DNA of 64,000 nt from Runella defluvii (GCF_014195535.1 NZ_JACIBY010000017.1:1-64000); one strand, 5' to 3'; counted from the first letter of the stretch, positions 8,301-17,847 are shown. Notes: generated from the sequence alone by a model not told the origin. Numbers and translations: made by a program.

Positions 8301-9545
8301 ATGTTTGTCATTGTCGGAAAAACCATCATTTCATTGTTATGCGCAGGACTTGCGGGTGGGCTTATTGCGTTTCGTGCAAAAATAGAAAAGCACCTACAAA
8401 ACTACGACGACCGACTTGTACTACTGCTCGCATGGGTGTTGACACGTCTGGTTCCCTTTGTTCTTATTTTTGTGGTGTTCAATCAAACCCCCTTCTCTGA
8501 CCTCGATGGTTTTTTTGGACAAGCCCGCGAAGCCGTTCAGCTAAAGCTCGTTTACCGCGATTTTTATTGCATGTATTCGCCCTTCTTTCCCTACGTCAAT
8601 GCCCTTGGTTTGTGGTTTTGGCTAGACAAAAAAGCCATTATTTTGGTAATGATTCTCATGGAAGGCGGCGCACTTTGGACAACCAACCGTTTTTACGCCG
8701 ATACCATTTCACCTTCCGAACGGCTTTTCCGAAGCCTTTTGTACCTTTTATTGCCAGGCTCATTGGTTTTATGCGTTTTGGGAGGACAAGAAGACGTCTG
8801 GATGTGGCTCATGTTTATTGGTGCTTACCTCGTTTGGCAACGCACCCAACGTGTCGAATGGTTGGGCGTTGGGCTGGTCGTTGGGTTTTTATTTACCAAA
8901 GCCGTCTTTATTTTGGTAGGGCCTGCGTTGTTATTTCTCGTTCCCAAGCCCATTCGTTGGATTTCAGCAGCGGCAGTGGCAGGGGCTGTTTCGTTGGCCG
9001 TTCTGTACCATACCACCGAGTGGCTTTGGCTCGAACAACCCATGAACGAAGCCGCCACCCTACGCGCCCCCAACTGGCTGTCGGTGGCGAATCCCCTTAC
9101 TTTTGATGTGCTGGGAGCAGGAGCCAAACGCTGGAATTGGGTAGGACTTTTGCTCACCACGGGACTTGGCACAATCCTAGCCTACCGACTCAGGCACCAG
9201 CCGTTTCCCCGTGCTTTCTCGGCGGTCTATATTGTGATTTACGGTACGATGATGATTGCGCAACAGAGTGCCTACAGCAATTACATCTTTCTGTTCCTTT
9301 TACCCTACGTTTTTCAGTGGCTCAACTTCTCTAATCGCAAGGAAGTAGGTTTATTCCTACTTTTTAACTGCCTGTGTGTGATTCACCCTTCGCTGTGGTG
9401 GCGGCTAAAAAGCCCTTATTATCACACTATTTCGGAGGTTTTCGCACAGCCTATCTATATACTCGACTATGCCCTTCAACTAGGAATTGTACTACTTACT
9501 TTCTATTTTCTTCGCCAAGTTTGGCAGAAAGCAACAGATTTTTAA
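8301..9545 (+). CDS. Multi-pass membrane protein, paralogue of the preceding gene
   Basis: 414 residues when started at the ATG one base after the preceding stop codon (MFVIVGKTIIS). It shares with its neighbour NQTPFSDLDGFFGQA, LVYRDFYCMYSPFFPY and LGGQEDVWMW, showing tandem duplication. Predicted GT-C-like integral membrane glycosyltransferase acting on lipid-linked sugar at the outer face of the inner membrane (inference from fold pattern). A frame extending upstream into the preceding gene exists but is not needed. Confidence 0.6.
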   Translation: MFVIVGKTIISLLCAGLAGGLIAFRAKIEKHLQNYDDRLVLLLAWVLTRLVPFVLIFVVFNQTPFSDLDGFFGQAREAVQLKLVYRDFYCMYSPFFPYVNALGLWFWLDKKAIILVMILMEGGALWTTNRFYADTISPSERLFRSLLYLLLPGSLVLCVLGGQEDVWMWLMFIGAYLVWQRTQRVEWLGVGLVVGFLFTKAVFILVGPALLFLVPKPIRWISAAAVAGAVSLAVLYHTTEWLWLEQPMNEAATLRAPNWLSVANPLTFDVLGAGAKRWNWVGLLLTTGLGTILAYRLRHQPFPRAFSAVYIVIYGTMMIAQQSAYSNYIFLFLLPYVFQWLNFSNRKEVGLFLLFNCLCVIHPSLWWRLKSPYYHTISEVFAQPIYILDYALQLGIVLLTFYFLRQVWQKATDF

Positions 9546-9546
9546 G

Positions 9547-9554
9547 TACCTTTG
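9547..9554 (+). promoter_or_regulatory. Bacteroidota-type -7 element upstream of nusB
   Basis: TACCTTTG matches the TAnnTTTG consensus of the Bacteroidota primary sigma factor. It lies directly after the preceding stop codon and 62 bases before the nusB start, and likely drives the nusB to coaE run. Confidence 0.55.
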
Positions 9555-9616
9555 CGGCTGGAAACACAAGCAAGTTCTTTTCCTTGCTGCTTATTTGCAC
9601 AAACTCTCAGGACTGA

Positions 9617-10786
9617 ATGTTAAGTCGAAGACATCTACGCATTAAGGTTTTGCAAAGCCTCTATGCTCTTCAGGCTGCCCGCGAGGCAGACTACCAATTG
9701 GCCATAGATTTCATCACGGAGTCGTTTAAGCCTGATCTCAACTCCATGACCCCTCAAGACCCCGTCAAACTAGAGGGAATGCGAAAAATAACCACGCTCT
9801 TACTCGAAGAAAATTACCGCAAAGGCACCATCCCTGACGACGACGACACGCCCGCAACGGCTGTTGTAACGGCGCGGAATGCCCTCAAGTATTACGAGGA
9901 TTTGTACAAAAAAGACAAACAACGCCTTTCTCGCCAACTTACGCCCGAAGTTGAGGCCATTTATTCGGCCTATTTACTTCTGTTACAGCTATTTGTTGAG
10001 TTAAGTTTTCTTTCACAAAGCGAGCGTGAGCGTCAATACGATGACCCAGATAGCAATCCGATTGCAAAATTATCAGGGTTTGATACCAACCAAGTGGTGA
10101 TTGCGTTGTCGGAAAGTAAAAAACTCGAAAGCGAATTCATCCGTCACGGTATTTCATGGGGAGAAGAAGTAACGGGGCTGATTCGTAAGATGTTCCGTGA
10201 AGTTTTTCGTCAAGACGAAACCTACCGTGCTTATTGCGCCCAAAAAACTCACACACCCGAAGAAGATCAACAATTGGTACTGTATGCGTTGAAAGAGGTG
10301 ATTCTCAAAAACGAAGACGTCATCAATTTCTTTGAATTGAGAGACCTTTATTGGGGTGAAAACGGTGATTTGGCCCGTAAAATGACCAATAAAACCCTCA
10401 AGTCGGCGACAGAAGGTGGTGTGCAGATTGTCCCCCTAACCGACGACTGGGAAGAAGACCGCTCTTTTATGCAAGAATTGTTTGACGAAACCGTTAACCG
10501 TAATGATGAGTTTGAAGCGATTATCGCCGAACCACTCAAAAATTGGGACTTAGAACGTCTTTCGGCCATGGATTACTTGATTCTGAAAATGAGCGTGTCC
10601 GAAATGATTACCTTCCCTGGCATTCCAGTGAAAGTATCCATCAACGAGGCCATTGAGATTGCAAAAGATTATAGTACGCCAAAAAGTGGTAAATTTGTCA
10701 ATGGAATTTTAGATACCCTCTCAAAAAACCTCATCAAAGAAGGTAAAATCCGTAAGAGCGGAAGAGGACTTTTAGACAACAAGTAA
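9617..10786 (+). CDS. nusB: Transcription antitermination factor NusB
   Basis: 389 residues. The C-terminal ~130 residues hold the canonical NusB core: NWDLERLSAMDYLILKMSVSEM, PVKVSINEAIEIAKDYSTPK and KFVNGILDTL. The N-terminus MLSRRHLRIKVLQSLYA is also typical. The protein is more than twice the length of proteobacterial NusB because of a central helical extension, a feature of the phylum. NusB binds boxA RNA with NusE in ribosomal RNA transcription. It heads a run with ytxH, DUF1573, yajC, ybbR and coaE genes. Confidence 0.88.
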   Translation: MLSRRHLRIKVLQSLYALQAAREADYQLAIDFITESFKPDLNSMTPQDPVKLEGMRKITTLLLEENYRKGTIPDDDDTPATAVVTARNALKYYEDLYKKDKQRLSRQLTPEVEAIYSAYLLLLQLFVELSFLSQSERERQYDDPDSNPIAKLSGFDTNQVVIALSESKKLESEFIRHGISWGEEVTGLIRKMFREVFRQDETYRAYCAQKTHTPEEDQQLVLYALKEVILKNEDVINFFELRDLYWGENGDLARKMTNKTLKSATEGGVQIVPLTDDWEEDRSFMQELFDETVNRNDEFEAIIAEPLKNWDLERLSAMDYLILKMSVSEMITFPGIPVKVSINEAIEIAKDYSTPKSGKFVNGILDTLSKNLIKEGKIRKSGRGLLDNK

Positions 10787-10797
10787 GTACAACTACC

Positions 10798-11100
10798 ATG
10801 AATAATTCAACAAAAACATTAATTGCTTTCTTAGCGGGAGTAGCTACTGGAGCAACCATCGGAATCTTATACGCACCTGCTGAAGGACAAGTAACCCGCG
10901 ACAAACTTTCGTTCCGTCTTTCAAAATACCGTGAGCAGCTTCAAGGACTTATTACTGACTTGCTCGAAGGCAAAGACTTACCCGAAAGTTTGGCCAAAGC
11001 AGAAGGTCAAAAAGTAGTGGCAGACACCCGCGAAAAAGCAGAACGCCTACTCGAAGATGTCGATCGTTTGATGGCACAAATCAAAGGACAAGCGTCTTAA
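10798..11100 (+). CDS. YtxH domain-containing protein
   Basis: 100 residues with an N-terminal hydrophobic Gly-rich helix (LIAFLAGVATGATIGILYAPAEG) followed by charged amphipathic helix, the YtxH pattern. These small membrane-anchored proteins are common in Gram-positives and Bacteroidota and have a general-stress association but no defined activity. It follows nusB by 11 bases. Confidence 0.75.
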   Translation: MNNSTKTLIAFLAGVATGATIGILYAPAEGQVTRDKLSFRLSKYREQLQGLITDLLEGKDLPESLAKAEGQKVVADTREKAERLLEDVDRLMAQIKGQAS

Positions 11101-11124
11101 ATTTATCCCATTATTCACAAATCC

Positions 11125-11568
11125 ATGAGACGTTCACTTTTTATTGTTTTGACGCTTTGGGGTTTATGGAGCTGCGGCAGTACCCAAGACCAATCGGCCT
11201 CAAGTAGCCTCGACGATAAACTCCCGAAAATTGAATTTGCCGACGATATTAAAAACGTTGATTTTGGTACCATTGCCGAAGGACAGCAAGTAGAGCGTAA
11301 ATTCAAGTTTAAAAACACAGGCGATTTTCCTTTGATTATCAACAACGTGAGTGCTTCTTGTGGTTGTACCATTCCCGAATGGCCCCGCGACCCCATCGGC
11401 CCCGACGAAGAAGGAACAATCTTGGTACGTTTTAATAGCAAAGGGAAGCAAGGTCCTCAGTTTAAAACGGTGACTATTTTTGCCAATACCAATCCTGCTA
11501 CCAACGATATTCAGTTTAAAGCAGACGTAACTCCCGCCCCAACGGCGGACTCAACGGCCGCCAAGTAA
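11125..11568 (+). CDS. DUF1573 domain-containing lipoprotein
   Basis: 147 residues. Signal peptide with lipobox ending at Cys in LWGLWSCGS, then a DUF1573 immunoglobulin-like domain: [39 protein letters not shown] and [20 protein letters not shown]. The NVSASCGCT motif is the family hallmark. Likely surface or periplasmic; function unknown. Located in the nusB to coaE run. Confidence 0.78.
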   Translation: MRRSLFIVLTLWGLWSCGSTQDQSASSSLDDKLPKIEFADDIKNVDFGTIAEGQQVERKFKFKNTGDFPLIINNVSASCGCTIPEWPRDPIGPDEEGTILVRFNSKGKQGPQFKTVTIFANTNPATNDIQFKADVTPAPTADSTAAK

Positions 11569-11614
11569 GACGAAAAACTTCTTAGACTTAACTTCTAACA
11601 TATCACCTACGAGA

Positions 11615-11920
11615 ATGAACAGTATTTTTTTACAAGCCGCATCTGGCCAAACTAGCATGATTTATCAGCTTGTGATGTGGGCAGGTATCATTGGAGTATT
11701 TTATTTCTTCATGATTCGTCCGCAACAAAAAAAGCAAAAAGATCAAAAGAAATTTTTGGAAGAGCTTAAAAAAGGCGACGAAGTAGTTACCATTGGTGGT
11801 TTGCACGCAACGGTTATTTCAGTATATGAAACAACCGTTACCCTTGACGTGGACGGCAAAGGCACTAAAATGAAATTCGAGAAATCTTCTATTTCGCGCA
11901 AAGCTGGAACAACTGCTTAA
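11615..11920 (+). CDS. yajC: Preprotein translocase subunit YajC
   Basis: 101 residues with a single N-terminal membrane helix followed by [21 protein letters not shown] and [17 protein letters not shown], both YajC signatures. YajC associates with SecDF in the Sec translocon at the inner membrane. It is immediately followed by the YbbR-like gene. Confidence 0.9.
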   Translation: MNSIFLQAASGQTSMIYQLVMWAGIIGVFYFFMIRPQQKKQKDQKKFLEELKKGDEVVTIGGLHATVISVYETTVTLDVDGKGTKMKFEKSSISRKAGTTA

Positions 11921-11922
11921 TC

Positions 11923-12693
11923 GTGGCACAATTACCTGTCTCTTCAAAGCCTGCTCGTAGCCGCACCCTGATTCTTAGTCTGGTTGCGGCTACGATTATT
12001 TGGCTTTTCAACGAACTCAACAAAGACGGCTATACGCTGCGGGTTCCGTATCCTGTTAAAATTTCTTACAACGACTCGTTGTATATTCCCATTCACCCAC
12101 TTCCCCAAAGTGCTAACGCCATCATTAAAGGCAGTGGCTGGACACTTCTGCGTAAATCAATCGCCTTTACCGTTCCGCCTGTTACGTACGTCATCGAAAA
12201 CCCCTTGGCTACCAACTCAATCAATACCAGCGCATTAGCTGCTGCTATGAATGAGCAAGTAAAGGATGTGGACATTACACACGTAGAACTCGACAAAAAT
12301 CGAATTGATTTTGAAGAACGCGTCGTCAAAACATCTATCCTTAAAGTAGATAGCTTGGGGCTCAATCTGTTTCCCAAATTTGTCGTGTCAAGTCTCATCA
12401 ACCTTCGCCCCAATAAGGTGACGTTCGAGGGACCTGCGTCGTTGGTGAACGATATTGCAGATACGTTGATTGTGAAAGTTCCTGCCCAAAAAATCAGGGG
12501 GAATTACGACGAAGAACTTCCCATTCGCTATCCACAATCGCCCCTGCTAAAAACCAGCGCGGAGCGCGTTTTTGTCAGCTTTGAAGTTGCCGAATTTTTG
12601 GGAACGCCTCCTCCCGCACCCCAACCCAAAGAGCAAGAACCCGTCAAAAAGGCCACAACAAAAAAAGCCAACAAAGGGAAGAAAAAGAAATAA
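11923..12693 (+). CDS. YbbR-like (CdaR-type) domain-containing protein
   Basis: 256 residues from a GTG start two bases after the yajC stop. One N-terminal membrane helix (LILSLVAATIIWLFNELNK) is followed by YbbR-like repeats (LRVPYPVKISYNDSL, LRPNKVTFEGPASLVND) and a Lys/Pro-rich tail (KKATTKKANKGKKKK). YbbR/CdaR proteins are extracytoplasmic and in Firmicutes regulate a diadenylate cyclase; no cyclase gene is in this window. Position between yajC and coaE is conserved in many Bacteroidota. Confidence 0.75.
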   Translation: MAQLPVSSKPARSRTLILSLVAATIIWLFNELNKDGYTLRVPYPVKISYNDSLYIPIHPLPQSANAIIKGSGWTLLRKSIAFTVPPVTYVIENPLATNSINTSALAAAMNEQVKDVDITHVELDKNRIDFEERVVKTSILKVDSLGLNLFPKFVVSSLINLRPNKVTFEGPASLVNDIADTLIVKVPAQKIRGNYDEELPIRYPQSPLLKTSAERVFVSFEVAEFLGTPPPAPQPKEQEPVKKATTKKANKGKKKK

Positions 12694-12730
12694 TTGCAAA
12701 ATTGTCGTCATTTGTACTTCGGCATTCATC

Positions 12731-13327
12731 ATGGCTTTACAAATCGGAATAACAGGAGGAATAGGTTCGGGAAAAAGTATGGTATGCCGTATTTTTAAAG
12801 CACTTGGTGCGCCTTTTTACTCGGCCGATGAACGTGCCAAGTGGCTCCTCAATAACGACGAAAAGCTCAAAAAAACGGTAGAAGCGCTGTTGGGGAAAGA
12901 CGCCTACCTAGCCGACGGAAGTTACAACCGCAGGTGGGTAGCGCAAGAAGTTTTTTCAAAACCCGCCCTGCTTCAGCAACTCAATGCCATTGTGCATCCA
13001 AGGGTAGGAGAAGATACCGAAGCTTGGGTAAAAAGGCATAAAAAAGCACCCTATTTGGTCAAAGAAGCTGCCATTATGGCCCGCGCAGGCCAACGCAATT
13101 CACTCGACAAAATCATCGTTGTTGAAGCCCCTGTTGCGCTTCGCGTCGCTCGGGTTTTGCAGCGAGACGCCCAACGTTCCGAAGCCGAAATCAGGGATAT
13201 TATTTCGAGGCAAATATCTGATGATGAGCGACTTCAACTAGCTGATTTTGTAATCAAAAACGATGAAAGTCAACTTCTGACTCCGCAAGTGTGGGAACTC
13301 CACCAGCTATTTTGCAAAAAGCGCTAA
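12731..13327 (+). CDS. coaE: Dephospho-CoA kinase
   Basis: Final step of coenzyme A synthesis. Starting at ATG 12731 gives MALQIGITGGIGSGKSMVCRIF with the P-loop GGIGSGKS, followed by GAPFYSADERAKWL, LQQLNAIVHPRVGED and DKIIVVEAPVALRVARVLQRD. 198 residues, normal for CoaE. A longer in-frame version would overlap the ybbR gene and is unlikely. Confidence 0.9.
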   Translation: MALQIGITGGIGSGKSMVCRIFKALGAPFYSADERAKWLLNNDEKLKKTVEALLGKDAYLADGSYNRRWVAQEVFSKPALLQQLNAIVHPRVGEDTEAWVKRHKKAPYLVKEAAIMARAGQRNSLDKIIVVEAPVALRVARVLQRDAQRSEAEIRDIISRQISDDERLQLADFVIKNDESQLLTPQVWELHQLFCKKR

Positions 13328-13341
13328 AGGACCCATTTTTT

Positions 13342-13752
13342 TCAACAATTTTTGTCTCGAACTAAGCTTCTCAAAAACAAGATTTCGTCTTGCATTGATT
13401 GAATCTTACGTTCGTACAGTTCGCGCTCGCGATCCGATATCCCCAATTGCACCATCACATTACTTACTTCTTTGGCAGTAGTAGATGCCGTCTCTTTATT
13501 GGCGATAAACGAACTCCCGTCGAAGGTCAATAATTGCATAACGTCAATTTCCAGAATCTCAGCAATACGAGTGAGGTTCGAAAACGATACATCGACTTCG
13601 CCTCGTTCCAGTTTGCTGTAAGCCGTCTGTGATTTACCTAATTGAGAGGCCATGAATTCCTGTGTAAAATCACGTAATTCGCGAACTTTACGAATTTTTG
13701 TACCCACAAGTTTCATGTGAGGTACCGTTGGATGGTTTTTTAACGATATCAT
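13342..13752 (-). CDS. XRE-family helix-turn-helix regulator
   Basis: 136 residues. A HTH_3 domain spans about residues 17-70: KIRKVRELRDFTQEFMASQLGKSQTAYSKLERGEVDVSFSNLTRIAEILE, shown here in pieces KVRELRDFTQEFMASQLGKS and AYSKLERGEVDVSFSNLTRI. The C-terminal part is a short coiled helix (ERELYERKIQSMQDEILFLR), likely for dimerisation. An internal Met at 13716 is an alternative start. It is divergent from the bacteriocin-like cassette and could regulate it, which is inference. Confidence 0.78.
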   Translation of the reverse strand: MISLKNHPTVPHMKLVGTKIRKVRELRDFTQEFMASQLGKSQTAYSKLERGEVDVSFSNLTRIAEILEIDVMQLLTFDGSSFIANKETASTTAKEVSNVMVQLGISDRERELYERKIQSMQDEILFLRSLVRDKNC

Positions 13753-14146
13753 TTTTGGATTAGGATAGAGATTTCCTTGGTTATATACGGTTGTGTCAAT
13801 TAAAAAGATTTACATGCTTAAAAAAAATTTTGGTACGTAAAAAAGTTTTCATTGGTATATAATTTGTCTAATTGAACATTATTTAGCATTCTTTATTTTC
13901 TTGGTATAATACAACAAGTACCTCCAACATTTTTCTATATTTTCTACAAATAACCCAAAAGAATGGTATGTACTTATTGGGCGTATTCGTAAAATAGTCG
14001 CTAAACGACTAAAGTAAAACCTGCGAAATTTGAATTGACACCCAAAGGCAACCATATTTGCCTTACCAATCTTCCTCTGAATATCGGCCGAATTCGCAAG
14101 GGCGTTGGTGTTTAAATCAAATAACAACCCATAAATTCAATTCAAA
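13753..14146. other. 394-base intergenic region between the XRE regulator and the peptide cassette
   Basis: AT-rich stretch with no convincing gene. It must hold the divergent promoters of the regulator and the peptide operon. A TATAATTTG-like element at about 13858 and a small TAGTCG/CGACTA palindrome at 13995-14011 are visible, neither strong enough to call. A reverse-strand frame inside it has no recognisable features. Confidence 0.4.
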
Positions 14147-14383
14147 ATGAAAACGTTAGACTTAAACTCGTACGGTGTATCTGAAATGAACAATTTCGAA
14201 ATGGTAAACACGGACGGACAAACTTGCATCCCTGTTCCTACATGCGTAAACCCTGGCGCAACAGTTGGTGTGGCCATTGGCGTAGCAGTAGGTGTTACAG
14301 CTACTGTAACTGGCATCGTTGGTGGTGTAAAAGGCTCTCTTCTTGGCAAAGTGGGCAATCTCCTCGGTGGTTGCGGCTGCTAA
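14147..14383 (+). CDS. Bacteriocin-like leader peptide precursor (Gly/Val-rich)
   Basis: 78 residues. The first ~24 (MKTLDLNSYGVSEMNNFEMV then NTDG) have the L-x-L-x-x-x-x-V-x-E-M pattern of leader peptides of C39-processed exported peptides. A classical GG is absent; cleavage after the NTDG segment is a guess. The mature part is rich in Gly, Val, Ala and Thr (VGVAIGVAVGVTATVTGIVG), ends in GNLLGGCGC, and has four Cys (two near QTCIPVPTC, two at the end), allowing disulphides. It precedes the HlyD and C39 ABC genes. Confidence 0.75.
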   Translation: MKTLDLNSYGVSEMNNFEMVNTDGQTCIPVPTCVNPGATVGVAIGVAVGVTATVTGIVGGVKGSLLGKVGNLLGGCGC

Positions 14384-14399
14384 TATTTAACTTCTAAGC

Positions 14400-14449
14400 G
14401 AATTCCTCTTTGACTTACCCTTGGTTTGCTGAAGAGGAATTCCTCTTTT
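14400..14449 (+). terminator. Hairpin between peptide gene and transporter genes
   Basis: Arms 14400-14410 and 14432-14442 (GAATTCCTCTT / AAGAGGAATTC) form an 11-bp stem followed by CCTCTTTTA. It lies just after the peptide gene and just before the HlyD start, a position suited to partial termination that keeps peptide expression above transporter expression (inference). Confidence 0.5.
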
Positions 14450-14455
14450 ATACCC

Positions 14456-15625
14456 ATGGCCCAGCTCCTACCCGATAGCTTTATTGACAACACAACGCAC
14501 TTGTATTTACCCAAAGTAAAAGCAAGGTCGATGGTGCTGTATGCCCTTGTACTTGGCGCAGTTATAGTCCTCGGTGTTGCCGCGTTTTTTATTAAAATCG
14601 ACGTTTCGTTTACATCCAGCGGTACCATTCGGTCGGTAGCCGAAAAGACGGAAGTGCGCTCGCTCGTCAGTGGTCGCGTATTGACAGCCCATGTTCGAGA
14701 AAATCAATTGGTGAAAGTCGGTGATGTCTTGCTGACCCTTGCACCCGACGCCCTTGAAGAAAAACTACGACTCAGTCACTTTCAACAATCTGAGCAACAA
14801 CAACTTATCAATGACTTACACTTCCTCACCAGTCCGAAGTACGACCTAACGGACGCCTTGGGCAATCGAATGTTTAAAACATCGCTGTATGCCCAGCAGT
14901 ACAATCAGCTTCAAGCCCAATTGAAGGAAAACGAAGTGCGGCGCAACAAAGTAGAAAAAGAACTCAAAGCCGATAAATATTTACACAGCGAAAAAGTGCT
15001 TGCCACCCGCGATTTAGATGCAAAACAGGCTGAATATGACCAACTTTACGAAGAATACCGTCTTTTGATTGAACGCCAAGTAAGCCAATGGGAAGCCGAG
15101 CTGAACACCGCCAAACTACTATCGGCCCAACTTAAATCCGAAGAAGGTCAGCTGGCCAAAGAGCGCCAGTTATATACCATTAAAGCGGCGGTGGCAGGCA
15201 CTGTTCAACAATGGGCGGGCAAGTACGAAGGTAGCGTCGTTCAGTCGGGCGAAACGTTGGGCATCATCTCTCCCGACTCAAGCCTGCTGGTTGAATGTTA
15301 CGTCAAACCATCTGACATGGGACTTTTAAAGCTCAAGCAGACCGTGCTTCTTCAGTTGGACGCCCTCAACTACCGCGAATGGGGTCTTGCCCGTGGTAGC
15401 GTGATTGACATTGCACGCGATTTTACTATGATCAACAACCAACCCGTTTTCAAAGTAAAATGCCGTCTCGATACTCCCTCCTTAAAATTACAAAATGGCT
15501 ACGAAGCTCGCCTCCAAAAGGGAATGACGCTCCAAGCCCGCTTTGTGATTGTACAACGTACACTCGCGCAATTGGTCTTTGATAAAATGGAAGATTGGCT
15601 AAATCCGAATGCGAAAAGGGATTGA
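14456..15625 (+). CDS. HlyD-family periplasmic adaptor (peptide export)
   Basis: 389 residues. One membrane helix (MVLYALVLGAVIVLGVAAFF, about residues 26-45) is followed by a biotinyl-lipoyl-like half (VRSLVSGRVLTAHVRENQLV, VGDVLLTLAPDALEE), a long coiled-coil hairpin (about residues 95-225) and the second lipoyl half (YTIKAAVAGTVQQWAG). It would link the inner-membrane ABC exporter to an outer-membrane channel. ATG 14456 is preferred over an upstream TTG at 14426. Its 3' end overlaps the ABC gene by 17 bases. Confidence 0.85.
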   Translation: MAQLLPDSFIDNTTHLYLPKVKARSMVLYALVLGAVIVLGVAAFFIKIDVSFTSSGTIRSVAEKTEVRSLVSGRVLTAHVRENQLVKVGDVLLTLAPDALEEKLRLSHFQQSEQQQLINDLHFLTSPKYDLTDALGNRMFKTSLYAQQYNQLQAQLKENEVRRNKVEKELKADKYLHSEKVLATRDLDAKQAEYDQLYEEYRLLIERQVSQWEAELNTAKLLSAQLKSEEGQLAKERQLYTIKAAVAGTVQQWAGKYEGSVVQSGETLGIISPDSSLLVECYVKPSDMGLLKLKQTVLLQLDALNYREWGLARGSVIDIARDFTMINNQPVFKVKCRLDTPSLKLQNGYEARLQKGMTLQARFVIVQRTLAQLVFDKMEDWLNPNAKRD

Positions 15626-17837
15626 AATAAAACAGCACGATACCACCGACTGCGGCGCGGCTTGCCTTGCCTCAGCGGCAGCGTATTATAAATTACGAAT
15701 GCCGATTGCGCGCATCCGTCAGTTTGCCCATACCGATACCCGTGGCACCAATGTAGTGGGTATGATTGAAGCCGCTAACCGCCTTGGTTTTCAGGCCAAA
15801 GGAGTCAAAGGTACGCCCGAAAGCCTCTCCAAAATCCCCAAGCCGTCGATTGCCCACGTGAGCGTTCCGTTAGTTTCTGACAGCGACGCTGGTCGTGAGG
15901 AAGAACGGGGATTGCATTACGTGGTCATTTACGAAGTGACCGACAAAAAAGTCACCTACATGGATCCTGCGGTGGGGAAAATGGTCAAAAAACCACTGAA
16001 CGAATTTGTGTCGATGTGGACGGGCGTCTTGGTTCTTTTGTTGCCCAACGAGCAGTTTCAACAAGGCAACGAATCGGTGACCATCACGACTCGCTTTTGG
16101 CAACTGATTCGCCCGCACCGAACCGTGATGATTGAAGCGCTTTTTGGCGCCATTATTTATACCATTTTAGGGTTAGGCACGTCGATTTACGTCCAAAAAA
16201 TCGTGGATAACGTGCTCGTTGAAGGCAACCGCAACTTGCTCAACTTGATGAGCATCGGAATGCTTTTACTCATGGTGCTCCAACTTTTTATTGGTTCAAC
16301 CAAAACAATTTTCGCCCTAAAAACAGGCCAACAGATTGACGCCCAGTTGATTTTGGGCTATTATAAACACCTGCTAAAACTTCCTCAAACGTTTTTTGAT
16401 ACAATGCGGGTGGGCGAAATCATTTCACGCGTCAACGATGCCGTCAAAATCCGAGCCTTTATCAATGATGTTGCTCTCAATCTGATTGTCGATATTTTCA
16501 TCGTCTTTTTTTCCTTTGGGTTAATGTTTACTTACGACGCCAAATTGGCATTGATGATGGCGGGTATCATTCCATTGTACGCTCTTACGTACTGGATTGC
16601 CAACCGAATCAACCGAACTACCCAGCGAAAACTCATGGAAAACAGTGCCGATTTGGAAGCACAGCTTGTCGAATCGCTCAACAACGTGGCCACTATCAAG
16701 CGTTTTGGGCTGGAAGAATACGCCAATCTAAAGACCGAAAACCGATTTGTGACGTTGCTCCGCTCGGTATATCATACTTCTACCCGCACGCTCTACCTTG
16801 GCAATGCGGCGGCGTTGATTACCAACATTTTTACCATTTTGCTCTTGTGGGTCGGGTCGGGACTTGTGCTCGACCGCCAACTTACGCCTGGTGAATTGCT
16901 CTCATTTTATGCCCTCGTTGGTTATTTTACGGGTCCCGCCGCAGGGCTTATTGGGATGAACAAAACGCTCCAAGAAGCCCTCATCGCCGCCGACCGACTG
17001 TTTGAAATCATGGATTTGGAACGAGAAACCACCGAAAATAAAGTTCCGTTGACGATTGACATGCTCGGCGACATTCGTTTTAAAGAAGTGACTTTTCGGT
17101 ATGGTTCGAGAACAACGATTTTTGAGAAATTAAACCTACTTATTCCCAAAGGGAAAATTACGGCCGTCGTGGGTGAAAGTGGCAGTGGCAAATCGACGCT
17201 GTTGTCGCTTCTACAAAACTTGTATCCACTGCAAGCTGGCAATATTTACATTGGGAATTATGACATCAAGCACCTCGACAACAACAGTTTGCGCCAAATG
17301 GTAAGCGTCGTGCCCCAACAAATTGATTTGTTTGCAGGTACAGTTGTCGAAAATATTGCCGTTGGCGAATTTGAGCCCGACATGAAAAAGCTCATTTTTT
17401 ACTGTAATCTCTTAGGAATCACTGATTTTATTGAGCGGCTTCCCAATGGTTTTCAGACGACATTAGGCGAACGCGGGGCCAATTTGTCGGGTGGGCAGCG
17501 GCAACGGTTGGCCATCGCCCGTGCGCTATACCGAAACCCGCATATCCTGATTTTGGACGAAGCGACCTCTGCCTTGGATTCGGTTTCAGAACAGTATGTT
17601 CAGCGTACCATTCAGCTCTTGCGTCAAGAAGGAATCACGGTTATTTTGATTGCTCACCGCATGAGCACCATCAAAAATGCCGATAAAATTGTGGTATTAC
17701 ACGAAGGGACGTTGGTAGAAGAAGGCACCCATCAAACGCTATTGCAAAGCCCAGTCGGCACTTATCGTCGCCTGTGGGAACAGCAAAATGGTGCTGTAAT
17801 GGCCACTCACCTCAACGGCGTTGGCCATTACAGCTAA
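15609..17837 (+). CDS. C39 peptidase-containing ABC transporter (bacteriocin exporter)
   Basis: 742 residues with three domains. The N-terminal C39 peptidase has catalytic Cys15 in HDTTDCGAACL, His103 in GLHYVVIYE and Asp119 in TYMDP. A six-helix ABC transmembrane domain spans about residues 160-440. The nucleotide-binding domain has Walker A GESGSGKSTLL, signature LSGGQRQRLAIARAL and Walker B ILILDEATSALD. Such transporters cut the leader and export the peptide in one step; the substrate is probably the product of the 14147 gene. Confidence 0.9.
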   Translation: MRKGIEIKQHDTTDCGAACLASAAAYYKLRMPIARIRQFAHTDTRGTNVVGMIEAANRLGFQAKGVKGTPESLSKIPKPSIAHVSVPLVSDSDAGREEERGLHYVVIYEVTDKKVTYMDPAVGKMVKKPLNEFVSMWTGVLVLLLPNEQFQQGNESVTITTRFWQLIRPHRTVMIEALFGAIIYTILGLGTSIYVQKIVDNVLVEGNRNLLNLMSIGMLLLMVLQLFIGSTKTIFALKTGQQIDAQLILGYYKHLLKLPQTFFDTMRVGEIISRVNDAVKIRAFINDVALNLIVDIFIVFFSFGLMFTYDAKLALMMAGIIPLYALTYWIANRINRTTQRKLMENSADLEAQLVESLNNVATIKRFGLEEYANLKTENRFVTLLRSVYHTSTRTLYLGNAAALITNIFTILLLWVGSGLVLDRQLTPGELLSFYALVGYFTGPAAGLIGMNKTLQEALIAADRLFEIMDLERETTENKVPLTIDMLGDIRFKEVTFRYGSRTTIFEKLNLLIPKGKITAVVGESGSGKSTLLSLLQNLYPLQAGNIYIGNYDIKHLDNNSLRQMVSVVPQQIDLFAGTVVENIAVGEFEPDMKKLIFYCNLLGITDFIERLPNGFQTTLGERGANLSGGQRQRLAIARALYRNPHILILDEATSALDSVSEQYVQRTIQLLRQEGITVILIAHRMSTIKNADKIVVLHEGTLVEEGTHQTLLQSPVGTYRRLWEQQNGAVMATHLNGVGHYS

Positions 17838-17847
17838 CCAAAATGGC

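Noticed and set aside
13879-14127. Reverse-strand reading frame of 82 codons in the gap before the peptide cassette
   Set aside because: No recognisable domain, signal or neighbour logic, and it covers the region that must hold the divergent promoters.
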